A stretch of DNA of 64,000 nt from Anadara kagoshimensis (taxonomy: Eukaryota > Mollusca > Bivalvia > Arcoida > Arcidae). This document shows, in pieces, positions 37,437 through 49,005 of the stretch. Position 1 is the first letter of the stretch. Each line of letters starts with the position of its first letter. Below the pieces are notes generated by a model. The model did no database searches. It was not told where the DNA came from and saw nothing but the letters and a program-made list of their open reading frames with translations. A program made the position numbers and the translations under genes. Where the stretch lies: contig CM037867.1 in the NCBI GenBank assembly GCA_021292105.1, positions 38,042,771-38,106,770 of the forward strand, in the 5' to 3' direction.

Positions 37437-40400
37437 GAAACCACAAACATACCGGTACGTGTCCAAATCACAATTATTATAGCCAAGCACAAACATACCG
37501 GTACGTGTCCAAATAACAATAGCCAAACACAGACATACCGGTATGTGTCCAAATAACAATAGCCAAACAAAAACATACCGGTACGTGTCCAAATAACAAT
37601 AGCAAAACACAGACATACCGGTACGTGTCCAAATAACAATAGTCAAACACAGACATACCGGTACGTGTCCAAATAACAATAGCAAAACACAGACATACCG
37701 GTACGTGTCCAAATAACAATAGCCAAACACATACATACCGGTATAAGTCCAAATCACAATCACAATAGCCAAAAACAAACATACCGGTCCATGTCCAAAT
37801 CACAATAGCCAAACACAGGCATACCGGTCCATGTTCAAATCACAATCACAATAACCAAACACAAACATACCGGTCCATGTCCAAATTACAATAGCCAAAC
37901 ACAGACATACCGGTCCATGTTCAAACCACAATCACAATAGCCAAACACAAACATACCGGTCCATGTTCAAACCACAATCACAATAGCCAAACACAAACAT
38001 ACAAGTATGTGTCCAAATCACAATAACAATAGCCAAACACAGACATACCGGTCCATGTTCAAACCACAATCACAATAGCCTAACACAAACATACCGGTAC
38101 TTGTCCAAATCACAATCACAATAGTCTAACACAAACATACCGGTACGTGTCCAAATAACAATAGCCAAACAAAAACATACCGGTACGTGTCCAAATAACA
38201 ATAGCAAAACACAGACATACCGGTAAGTGTCCAAATAACAATCGCCAAACACATACATACCGGTATGTGTCCAAATCAAAATCACAATAGCCAAACACAA
38301 ACATACCGGTATGTGTGCAAACCACAATAACAATAGCCAAACACAAACATACCGGTACTGCACGTGTCCAAATAACAATCACAATAGCCAAACACAGACA
38401 TACCGGTCCATGTTCAAACCACAATCACAATAGCCAAACACAAACAAAGAAGTATGTGTCTAAATCACAATCACAATAGCCAAACACAAACATACCAGTA
38501 TGTGTCCAAATCACAATAACAATAGCCAAACACAGACATATCGGTCCACGTTCAAACCACAATCACAATAGCCAAACACAGACATACCGGAATGTGTCCA
38601 AACCACAATCACAATAGCCAAACACAGACATACCGGTCCATGTTCAAACCACAATCACAATAGCCAAACACAAACATACCGGTACGTGTCCAAATCACAA
38701 TAACAATAGCCAAACACAAACATACCGGTACGTGTCCAAATCACAATCACAAAAACCAAACACAAACATACCGCTCCATGTCCAAATCACAATAGCCAAA
38801 CACAGATATACCGGTCCATGTTCAAATCACAATCACAATAACCAAACACAAACATACCGGTCCATTTCCAAATCACAATAGCCAAACACAGACATACCGG
38901 TCCATGTTCAAACCACAATCACAATAGCTAAACACAAACATACCGGTACGTTTCCAAATCACAATAGCCAAACACAGACATACCGGTCAATGTTCAAACC
39001 ACAATCACAATAGCCAAACACCAACATACCGGTACGTGTCCAAATCACAATCACAATAGTCAAACACAAACATACCGGTACGTGTCCAAGTCACAATCAC
39101 AATAGTCAAACACAAACATACCGGTATGTGTTCAAACCACAATCACAATAGCCAAACACACAAACATACCGGTACGTGTCCAAGTCACAATCACTGTAGC
39201 CAAACACAGACATACCGGTCCATGTTCAAACCACAATCACAATAGCCAAACACAGACATACCGGTCCATGTTCAAACCACAATAACAATAGCCAAACACA
39301 AACATACTGGTCCATGTTCAAACCACAATCACAATAGCCAAACACAAACATACCGGTATGTGTTCAAATAACAATAGGCAAACACAAACATACCGGTACC
39401 TGTCAAAATAACAATAGGCAAACACAAACATACCGGTATGTGTCCAAATAACAATAGGCAAACACAAACATACCGGTACGTGTCCAAATCACAATAGCCA
39501 AACACAAACATATCGGTACGTGTCCAAATAACACAGACATAACGGTCCATGTTCAAACCACAATCACAATAGCCAAACACAAACATACCGGTCCATGTTC
39601 AAACCACAATCACAATAGCCAAACACAAACATACCGGTACGTGTCCAAATCACAATCACAATAGCCAAACACAAACATACCGGTCCATGTTCAAACCACA
39701 ATCACAATAGCCAAACACAGACATACCGGTCCATGTTCAAAACACAATCACAATAGCCAAACACAAACATACCGGTATGTGTCCAAACCACAATCACAAT
39801 AGCCAAACACAGACATACCGGTATGTGTCCAAATCACAATAACAATAGCCAAACACAGACATACCGGTCCATGTTCAAACCTCAATCAAAATAGCAAAAC
39901 ATAAACATAACGGTATGTGTCCAAATCACAATAACAATAGCCAAACACAGACATACTGGTACATGTTCAAACCACAATCACAATAGCCAAACACAAACAT
40001 ACCGGTCCATGTTCAAACCACAATCACAATAGCCAAACACAAACCTACCGGTACGTGTCCAAATCACAATTACAATAGCCAAACACAGACATTACGGTCC
40101 ATGTTCAAACCACAATCACAATAGCCAAACACAGACATACCGGTATGTGTCCAAACCACCATCACAATAGCCAAATACAGACATACCGGTATGTGTCCAA
40201 ATCACTATCACAATAGCCAAACACAGACATACCGGTCCATGTTCAAACCACAATCACAATAGCCAAACACAAACATACCAATCCATGTTCAAACCACAAT
40301 CACAATAGCCAAACACAAACATACCAGTATGTGTCCAAATCACAATCACAATAGCCAAACACAGACATACCGGTCCATGTTCAAACCACAATCACAATAG

Positions 40401-42780
40401 CCAAACACAAACATACCAGTCCATGTTCAAACCACAATCACAATAGCCAAACACAAACATATATGCACGTGTCTAAACCACAATAACAATAGCCAAACAC
40501 AGACATACCAATCCATGTTCAAACCACAATCACAATAGCCAAACGCAGACATAACGGTCCATGTTCAAACCACAATCACAATAGCCAACACAAACATACC
40601 AGTCCATGTTCAAACCACAATCACAATAGCCAAACACAATCATACAGGCACGTGTCCAAACCACAATAACAATAGCCAAACACAGACATACCAATCCATG
40701 TTCAAACCACAATCACAATAGCCAAACACAAACATACCAGTCTATGTTCAAACCACGATCACAATAGCCAAACACAAACATACCGGTATGTGTCCAAACC
40801 ACAATAACAATAGCCAAACACAAACATACCGTTACTGTACGTGTTTAAATGACAATAGCCAAACACAAACATAGCGTTACATGTCCAAATAACAATAGCC
40901 AAACACAAACATACTGGTATGTGTCCAAACCACAATAACAATAGCCAAACACAAACATACCGGTATGCGTCCAAATCACAATCACAATAGCCAAACACAA
41001 ACATACCGGTACTGTACGTGTTCAAGTAACAATAACAATAGCCAAACACAAACATATCGGTATGTGTCCAAATCACAATCACAATAGCCAAACACAAACA
41101 TACCGGTACTGTACGTGTTCAAGTAACAATAACAATAGCCAAACACAGACATACCGGTCCATGTTCAAACCACAATCACAATAGCCAAACACAAACATAC
41201 TGGTCCATGTTCAAATCACAATCTTAATAGCCAAACACAGACACACCCGTCTATGTTCAAATCACAATCCCAAAAGTAGAACACAAACATACCATTCCAT
41301 ATTGAAATTACAATCTCAAAAAATAGAACACAAACATACCGGTCCATGTTCAAATGATAATCCCATCAGTCAAACACAAACATACCGGTCTATCTTTAAA
41401 TGAAAATCCCAACATTTAAACAAAAATATACCGGTCAATGTTCAGATCACAATCCCATTAACCAAACAGAAAGACACCAGTCCATGTTCAAACCACAATC
41501 CCAATAACCAAACAAAAATACACCAGTCCATGTTCAAACCACAATCCCAATAACCAAACAGAAACACACCAGTCCATATTCAAACCACACTGCCAATAAC
41601 CAAACAGAAAGACACCAGTCCATGTTTAAATGACAATCCAAAGTTTAAAATACAAACATACCGGTCCATGTTCAAATCACAATCCCAATAACCAAACAGA
41701 AAGACACCAGTCCATGTTTAAATGACAATCCAAAGTTTAAAATACAAACATACCGGTCCATGTTCGAATCACAATCCCAATAACCAAACAGAAAGACAAC
41801 AGCCCGTGTTTAAATGACAATTCCAAGTTTAAAATACAAACATACCGGTCATGTTCAAATAACAATCCAAATAACCAAACAGAAAGACACTAGTCCATGT
41901 TCAAATCACAATCCTAACATTTAAATACAAACATACCGGTCCATGTTCAAATCACAATCTTAATAGCCAAACACAGATACACCAGTCTATGTTCAAATCA
42001 CAATCCCAAAAGTAGAACACAAACATACCATTCCATGTTGAAATCGCAATCTGAGAAAGTAGAACACAAACATACCGGTCTATCTTTAAATGAAAATCCC
42101 AACATTTAAAAAAATATACTGGTCCATGTTCAAATCACAATCCAAATAACCAAACAGAAAGACACCAGTCCATGTTCAAATCACAATCCCAACATTTAAA
42201 CATAAATATACCGGTCCATGTTTAAATCACAATCCCAATAACCACACAGATAGACACAAGTCCATGTTTAAATGACAATTCCAAGTTTTAAATACAAACA
42301 TATCAGTCCATGTGCAAATCACAATCTTAATAGCCAAACACAGACATACCAGTCTATGTTCAAATCACAATCCCAAAAGTACAGCACAAACATACCGGTC
42401 TATCTTCAAATGAAAATCCAAACATTTAAACACAAACATACCGGTCGATGTTAAAATCACAAACTCAGCATTTAAATACACACATACCGGTCCATGTTGA
42501 GATCATAATCCAAGTAACCAAACAAAAAGATACAAGTCCATTTGCAAATCACAATTCTTACAATTAAACACAAACATTCCGCTCCTTTTTAAATTACAAT
42601 CCCAACAGTAAAATACAAACACATCGGCCAATTTTCAGGTTACAATCATAAATTTATTGTCAACCAAAAACATCAAATAAATTTACCGAAAGTCAAACAC
42701 AAACATACCGGTCCATGGTAAAATCACAGTCCAAAATGTCAAACACTAACATACTGGTCCATGTTCAAATCATAACCCCA
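37437..42780 (-). repeat. 5.3-kb minisatellite of ~37-43-bp units derived from a PLE terminus
   Basis: Roughly 130 units (estimated) of 'aaacacaaacataccggt' plus 'ccatgttcaaaccacaatc' or 'acgtgtccaaataacaatag'. Two main types alternate irregularly: ccggtaYgtgtcc and ccggtccatgttc. Length varies mainly by gain or loss of a 'cacaat' hexamer. Many units centre on the palindrome acataccggtatgt. The right part (from ~41200) is more diverged. On the minus strand the unit reads 'ggattgtgatttgaacatgg', 'accggtatgtttgtgttt', which matches the 3' terminal motif of the PLE copies. Long open frames on the minus strand (e.g. 37425-37812, 38070-38424, 40759-41097) only reflect repetition without stops. Confidence 0.95.
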
Positions 42781-42829
42781 ATGTGCTAATCTATTTTTAC
42801 ATTACACTGTAACATTGACATTTCTATCA

Positions 42830-43195
42830 CGTCTATAGTTCGTCTTATAGATTTCTTGAACAAGATACTGACCTTCCTTTTCTTCCCTAAAAATTTAATG
42901 GCCGTCATCACAGTATCATTGATAAATATGGTGTCTCTCTGTCCAGAATTGCCCTGTATATAATTGACGTCCATTAATTCCATATTCCGTTCACACAATT
43001 TCGTTACACACGTGACAGATACAGATAGCTAATCAGGGGGTGCTTGCTCTTTCGGAGCACCCGTCATTACTTCCCTGTTGGAAGTTTACGTTTCTAAGCT
43101 AACTTGTCGGTTCCAAAATTTTTACTTTGCTTCTGGAGTGTGATTTGGACATTGATTAGTATGTTTGTTTTTGATTGTATCTAGTCCTTCTACAA
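42830..43195 (+). mobile_element. Penelope-like element, 3' fragment abutting the minisatellite
   Basis: On the plus strand, codons for GRHHSIIDKYGVSLSRIAL match GRHHSIVDKFDVSVSRIAL at the end of the 47581-49005 reverse transcriptase. The tail follows: hairpin gggtgct...agcaccc, 'cattacttccctgttggaag', 'tttttactttgcttctgg', and the terminal 'gtgatttggacattgattag'. Its orientation is opposite to the units of the adjacent minisatellite. Confidence 0.8.
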
Positions 43196-44583
43196 TAATA
43201 ATGACGTTAAAAATACTAAATTCAAGACAGGCTAATCGGATCGATTCTATTCTAGTATACTTGGTTTATCCTTGAAAATCCTAGTTTGAGGAACGTTACA
43301 AATAAAATGTCAGATGTACATGTAGGTTGTTTGTTCCATATCCTCTGGTTCCCTAGATCATTCAGAAACTGATAGTCTCGAGAAGGTGAAAGAATTTGAT
43401 GAGGATGTAAAGCATCATTACTCCGCTCTATTTAGGTTCAAATGTCTTTTTAAACGAACAAAATGGTGTAATAAGCTATAGCGCAAACACTTGTTGAGAC
43501 CCCTGATGATGTATAACTCGTAACATTATATGTTATTTAATAACAAAAATAGTACGTAGCTATATAGTCCAAGTTCTTTTAGAATCCTAGCCATTAGAAT
43601 TGTTTTATATCGCCAAGTACATATTAACCACTAAATGCGGTTTTTAAACTTAAATATTTCTAACAAAACAGTAAAAAATACAATATTAATGAAATATTTT
43701 CTATTGCATTTGTTTTTAAACCGACATTGCTCTCGTTCGATAAGAATAACCGGTTCTGCCTGGGCGGCATACATACTTTACAAAGTATGTGTAATGAAAA
43801 GATGGGGCTGTATGGCTGTTAGTGAGTATGTTAAAGATGTTGAAATACTAAAGATTTAGTACTTCATATGATTTTGTTTTATTTTACATATATTATTCTC
43901 TATACTGAAGTATGGCTTAATGGGAAAATTTAATAAAAATCGATAAAAAATGGCGAATTTTTAATACATCTAAAGCTTATCAAGCTTTAAAAATGTCCAT
44001 ATATATATCGATACAATTCTGTTTTATTAAAAAAAACTAAAAGTCAGAAGAACTATGTATAATCGCGATTTTGGCATCGTTTATTCTGAGGACCCAACTA
44101 CGGTAGTCACGTCTCAAATGAGAACATATTCCGACGGCTTAATGCTACTTTGATCTGAAATAAGATATCTCTAATAAAAGAAGTTACCATAACCGAAAAC
44201 TTTATTTGAAATAATTCCTAATAGTCTGTTAAAGTCTAATAATGATTATAACTTGTAGATGTCTTATCCCCAGGTAAAATTCGTATTGATATAATGCGTG
44301 ATTATAAACAGTTCCTCACTCGCAGGTATATGTCTTTGTCACCCTTCAAAGAAATTTCTCGCATGCTGATTGGTTAACTTGCCGGGGTACATGGAACTAT
44401 GTTCGGAAATGTGCCGGGGTACATGAACGCACGCGACGTTTAGCAGTAAAAGGGAAGTAATTCGTACATCTCTGACGTCTAGTTACGGTAAACAAAGATG
44501 GCGACAACTTACGCAAGTCACACAAAATACGAAATGAAAGTTGAAAAGATCCAACTGGTTACGCTTTGAAGGGTGACAAAAAC
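43196..44583. other. Noncoding stretch
   Basis: The 74-codon frame at 43635-43859 has no recognisable domain. 'ttgccggggtacatg' and 'gtgccggggtacatga' near 44380-44425 share words with the palindrome that follows. Confidence 0.4.
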
Positions 44584-44719
44584 GTTATAAGGGCTTTAGC
44601 AGGTTACACGGCCCCATATACCCCGTCAAAGATGAATGTACCCTTCGCCTGCGGCTCAGGGTACATAAATCTTTGACGGGGTACATGGGGCCGTGTAACC
44701 TGCCAAAGCCCTGTATAAC
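44584..44719. repeat. Long palindrome with ~60-nt arms
   Basis: Left-arm words 'gttataagggctttagcagg', 'ttacacggccccat' and 'accccgtcaaagat' are mirrored by 'atctttgacggggtacatgg', 'ggccgtgtaacctgcc' and 'aaagccctgtataac'. The centre, cccttcgcctgcggctcagg, is a small hairpin. The arms are closely matched, so this is probably young. Confidence 0.9.
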
Positions 44720-45777
44720 TTATAATGTCGTACGTGTACGTATGTTATATATATTAACGCTTGTATGACAGCGTACTGCTTTCTTAAAGTATTTATTTCG
44801 TCTCTTTAGTTCAATGTACAGAGATACCCTTTAAGTCATAAACAATAAGAATCATTATTATTTATAAACTCAAGATTCATTAGAGATGTTCATCTAGTTG
44901 GTCACTTTGTTATCACGACATAGAAAATAAAACTAGATACATAACGCCTTAGCCTTCAAACTTATACAATAGCAATGTTGTACACAGAAAATATCAAAAT
45001 AAGTGCACGTCATAAACTTGTTTTGAACACCGCCAAATGGTACACTGAAGACATAATTTTAATGCCGATGCTTTAAGGAGCAATACGCGCACACGTGTTG
45101 TATCGAATAGAAATCAAACATACCGGCCCATGTCCAAAAATACCTAAAAGTCCTAGGTAAAAACTTTGAAAAATTAAGCAAATTAAGTGAACCTATAGCT
45201 GATGGCGTATCGATATAAATTAAATATTCTTGACTGGGATATTTAACCACATTCAAAATACAATCTATAAATCAATCAAATAAATTATATTTTATGTTCT
45301 CAACGCCAGACAGAGCATACAAGATTAAATGTAAAATTCAGTAACACAATTATTTTTTTTATTTTCCAAGTAAGAAATAAACTAAAATGCAATTTAGTTT
45401 TCAGAATTTATTGGATAATAACATACAGTTACAATAACGACAAAGCAGTAGAACAGGTCAAGGAAATCTGGTTTTAATACTTCTCATAACACACATAATT
45501 TTTCTAATATTACATTAACGTAGTGAGACAATTCATAACTCCGATAAAATAAATCATCATGATTTAAAATTTCAGCTCAAATTTGATTCCTTTTGATAAA
45601 ATTTACAAGGTGAATAGAATATGCACTAAATTTTGAATTCATTTCATCATGTTTTTACAAAGCGAATATTATTTTAGCTAAAATTTGGTTGTTCTCAAAA
45701 AAGTTTCTAATGCGTTTGAATACCATTTGCTTCAATTTGATTGTGCTAAATTAAATGAATAAAGTTTACACCAAATA
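44720..45777. other. Mostly unrecognised AT-rich DNA with a weak PLE terminus at ~45112-45205
   Basis: 'aatcaaacataccggcccat' followed by 'aggtaaaaactttg' resembles the PLE 3' end on the minus strand, but only about 90 bp remain. Confidence 0.4.
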
Positions 45778-46109
45778 CAGTATAACCTGCTATGAGTTCC
45801 CCCTCTTTATAAACCCCAGCTGTCTTTTGCTACCCGAAGCATCAAATTTCACCTGTCTAATGTAAATTAAGACCACCTTTATAACTAGGTCTGTCTATAA
45901 AGTCCACTATTTCAATCAACTTTTTAAAGTTTAATTAAAATTTTACCATTTAAAAAATAATTTTAACAATATTAAAAAAATGTATTTTAACAGGTATTGT
46001 TTTATTCCTATAACAGTATCAAAAGTCCATGTTTACTCGTTCATAATATGAACCTCCATAAAATGTCCAGTTCCCTCAGTTGGGTGGTCTTTATACACAG
46101 GTTATACTG
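45778..46109. mobile_element. pogo/Tigger-like MITE with TA target duplication
   Basis: The ends are cagtataacctg at the left and caggttatactg at the right, flanked by TA at 45776-45777 and 46110-46111. Inner 'tataaagtccact' and 'ggtggtctttatac' words are typical of this group. No transposase inside. Confidence 0.75.
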
Positions 46110-47376
46110 TATATGTCACTGAATTAGATTGCAAATATCTTCTGTAGATAAAAATAACATTAAAATAGTAATAAATTACATTCAAGTCTACATTATATTG
46201 ATAATATTCTTTAAAAAACAGTCAAAATACATATTATAAAGTACAGTAATAAAATATAATGACCAAATAAAATAAATAATACCACGGACTTTTTTTCATT
46301 TACAACAATGACGTTTATAATTTCCAAATAAAGTTGTAATTAGGTACTAACCTTGACTTTTGAGATTAAATGTGATAAAACTAAATAAGACGTTTCACAG
46401 TAAATACAATTTGTACTTAAATGTTATTGTACTTTATAAAATTATTTCACGGTTTATACCATTTGCGGTAAAATTGTGCTGTATTTGTAAATGGTGTTGA
46501 CACAATGAATAACATTTTGGATCATAAGCCCTAAAAAGATGTTGCATAAGTTATACTAGAAGCAAAAACATTTCATTGCCTAAAATAAAGTTGTTACAAT
46601 TTTTCTGATTCTTTATATACATGTTATTCTCACAATTGTCAGTAGTGTACATGGAAATAATTAACTAAATAAATTAAAAACAAATTATATACAGGTATAT
46701 TTACATTATTAATATTCTTTGTGAAACATATATATTAAGTTTTCAAAATATTGTTTTAATGCTGTAAATACCCTTTGTACTGAAATTGGTTACAATTTAT
46801 AAAGTTATACCACGGTATATGGAATTTGCGATAAAGTTTTACCAACTTGTTTCACGGTTTTATACAAAAATTTGATTGCTCTTGGTTAAACTTTACATGG
46901 TATAACCGTTTGCGATAAAATTTGATTGCATTTAATAATGTTATACACATTAAATATCGACTCAGCTTAAGTTTGTTTGTTCTCAAAAAATGTTCCTAAA
47001 CAGTATTTACCATTTGCCAGAATTTGATTTAAATTAAGTTGTTATCAATTGTAATCTATATATATATATATAATTTTAAAATGGATATAAGTAACACATC
47101 AAAATAGCTCTAAACTACATATATGTCTATATTATACTATATTGATTATACTTTTTTATAAAACAATAATAAATATATAACAAATAGTAAAACATTATGA
47201 CCAAAATCAGGTAGATCAATTTTAAATACACAGGTGGCTAAATTTTTTCAATGTATATAATTTAAATTTCCAAAATAATAATTTGTGATTTGGCATTAAC
47301 CATTTACACTGAAATGTGATTACTTAAATAAAATTGTGACGTTGTTTTTTCCAGTTGACTTATTTTTTCATTGCCT

Positions 47377-49005
47377 AATTAATCAAAAACAAACATACTT
47401 ATCCATTTCCGAATCACAATCCAGAAGCAAAGTAAAAACTTTGGAACTGACAAGTTAGGTTAGACACGTGAACTTCCACCAGGGAAGTGAGGCCGGGTGC
47501 TCCGGAAGGGTACGCACCTCCTGTTTAGCTAGCTACACCCGTCACGTGTGTAATCAAAATTGTGTGAAAGGAACATGGAACTATGAGACGTCAAATATAT
47601 CCAAGGCAATCCTGGACACAGAGACATCAAACTTATCAACAATACTGTGATGACGGCCATAAAACTTTTTGAGGGCCTTGGTAAGCCTAGGCTTGCAATA
47701 TCCCTGAGTCAACAATTTATTTGCAAGCAGCCTACTTCGTTGTACAAAGTCCCCGTAGTGGGAACAAGCTCTACCATAGCGTATTAATTGGGAAACAAAT
47801 ACACCATAAGCAGGAGAAGCAGGTATATTGCTGCATAAAAAAGGAAAGTTGACAATAGAAAAATTGAAGTCATCACGTTTGTCATAAAGTTTCAAATGTA
47901 GCCTTTCTTGTGCGTCATAATTCAGGTATAAGTCTAAATATGAAGCAGAACTTGAGGAATCAGTCGTGTCTTTTATTTCAAGCTCACTAGGATAGATGAC
48001 ATTTACATAGTCTCCAAATTTAGAATTGTTAAGAGACAGAACGTCATCTATGTATCTGTATGTTGAGTTGAATGATTTGGCGACAGTTTTCTCTCCAGAT
48101 TTAACAAGGTTCTGCATAAATTCTGCTTCGTAAGAATAAAGAAACAAATCAGCAAGCAATGGTGCACAGTTTGTACCCATTGGTATACCGATTGTTTGCT
48201 GAAATACTATATTACCAAACACAACAAATATGTTATCTATCAAAAACTCCAACATTTTGTTGATGGTATCTTCAGTATATTTTTGTTTGGAATCCGTATG
48301 ATGCTTGACAAAATAACCAGAATCCCTGTTCAGCACCAGATATTTGTATCTTGGCTTACCGTTTTTGTAGAAGAAAGACAAGTGAATAATTTCTTTAAGA
48401 CGTTCTTTCAATTTAGAATGAGGGATTGTGGTGTATAGTGTAGAAAAATCAAATGTTTTTATACTTTTTACATGAGATAATGTATTAGAAGCAAGATGTT
48501 CAAGTAATTCTTTAGAATTTTTTAGAATCCACATTTGGTTGATTCCAGATGTAGAATATACTTTTTCTGAATAAGACTGAAGACCATCTTTGACGATTGT
48601 CAAAATTTGTGTTAGAGTTACCGATAATGATTTAGTAGTACATTTAGATGAGCCTGCTATATATCTTTCCTTGTATGGATTTTTATGAAGTTTAGGAATC
48701 CAATACAAGTAAGGAAGATCAAGATCTTCCTCTTTAAGATTGATACCAAAAGACTCGAGAACTCCCCTATGGTTGGAAAGAACTTCATCTTTGGTAAAAT
48801 TAGTTCTAGAATATGCAGGGTTATTTGATATACTATCTAAACCAAGCTCCTTAATAAGACATTCAAGGTAGAATCTCTTACAAACGAGAATAATGTTGTT
48901 GGAAGCCTTATCAGCTGGGACAACAACATATTTGTTGTGTATGTCTGTAAGAATTGCCTTGATTTCTGGATCCTTGAGTACTGAAGACGGTTTAGTAAGA
49001 TGTTA
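47377..49005 (-). mobile_element. 5'-truncated Penelope-like retroelement (PLE)
   Basis: The left end (its 3' end) is 'aacaaacatacttatccatt', 'ccgaatcacaatccagaagc', then a ~150-bp untranslated tail. The reverse transcriptase frame fills the rest. The right junction (~49005) passes straight into 'ttacacggaacgtaaaattt', which belongs to the surrounding AT-rich repeat; on the left the host word 'tttttcattgcct' ends at ~47376. The element therefore inserted into that repeat and is truncated at the 5' side. Confidence 0.8.
47581..49005 (-). CDS. Reverse transcriptase of a Penelope-like element (partial, N-terminus missing)
   Basis: About 470 codons stay open from the truncation point to the stop at 47581-47583. 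Family-typical blocks appear in order: KYVVVPADKASNNIILVCK near the start, LYWIPKLHKNPYKERYIAGS, FDFSTLYTTIP (first catalytic Asp), GIPMGTNCAPLLADLFLYSY, and the catalytic box TYRYIDDVLSL. They are followed by ELEIKDTTD, ASYLDLYL, AYGVFVSQLIRYGRACSHYG and KKFYGRHHSIVDK. The enzyme would copy the element's RNA at the insertion site. No GIY-YIG endonuclease follows the reverse transcriptase. In classical Penelope it lies at the C-terminus, while in the Naiad-type clade reported from many invertebrates it lies at the N-terminus. The missing N-terminal part makes a Naiad-type assignment plausible but unproven. There is no own start codon. Confidence 0.8.

Noticed and set aside
37425-41097. Long minus-strand open frames of repeated tyrosine-, valine- and cysteine-rich peptide
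   Set aside because: They are open in several overlapping frames at once because the minisatellite unit lacks stops. They have no start context or independent support as protein.
37437-42780. CRISPR-like regular array
   Set aside because: The whole unit is repetitive with no unique spacers, and the context is an animal genome.
24009-49005. Hammerhead ribozyme in the satellites or PLE tail
   Set aside because: PLEs and bivalve retrozymes often carry one, so I looked for a CTGANGA...GAAA core on both strands of these regions. I saw none; only partial matches such as 'ctgatgactggg' near 36950 without the rest of the core.
47581-49005. LINE or LTR-type reverse transcriptase
   Set aside because: The blocks YWIPKLHK, FDFSTLYTTIP, GIPMGTNCAPLLADLF and YRYIDDVL fit the Penelope-like group better, and there is no gag, protease, integrase or LTR nearby.
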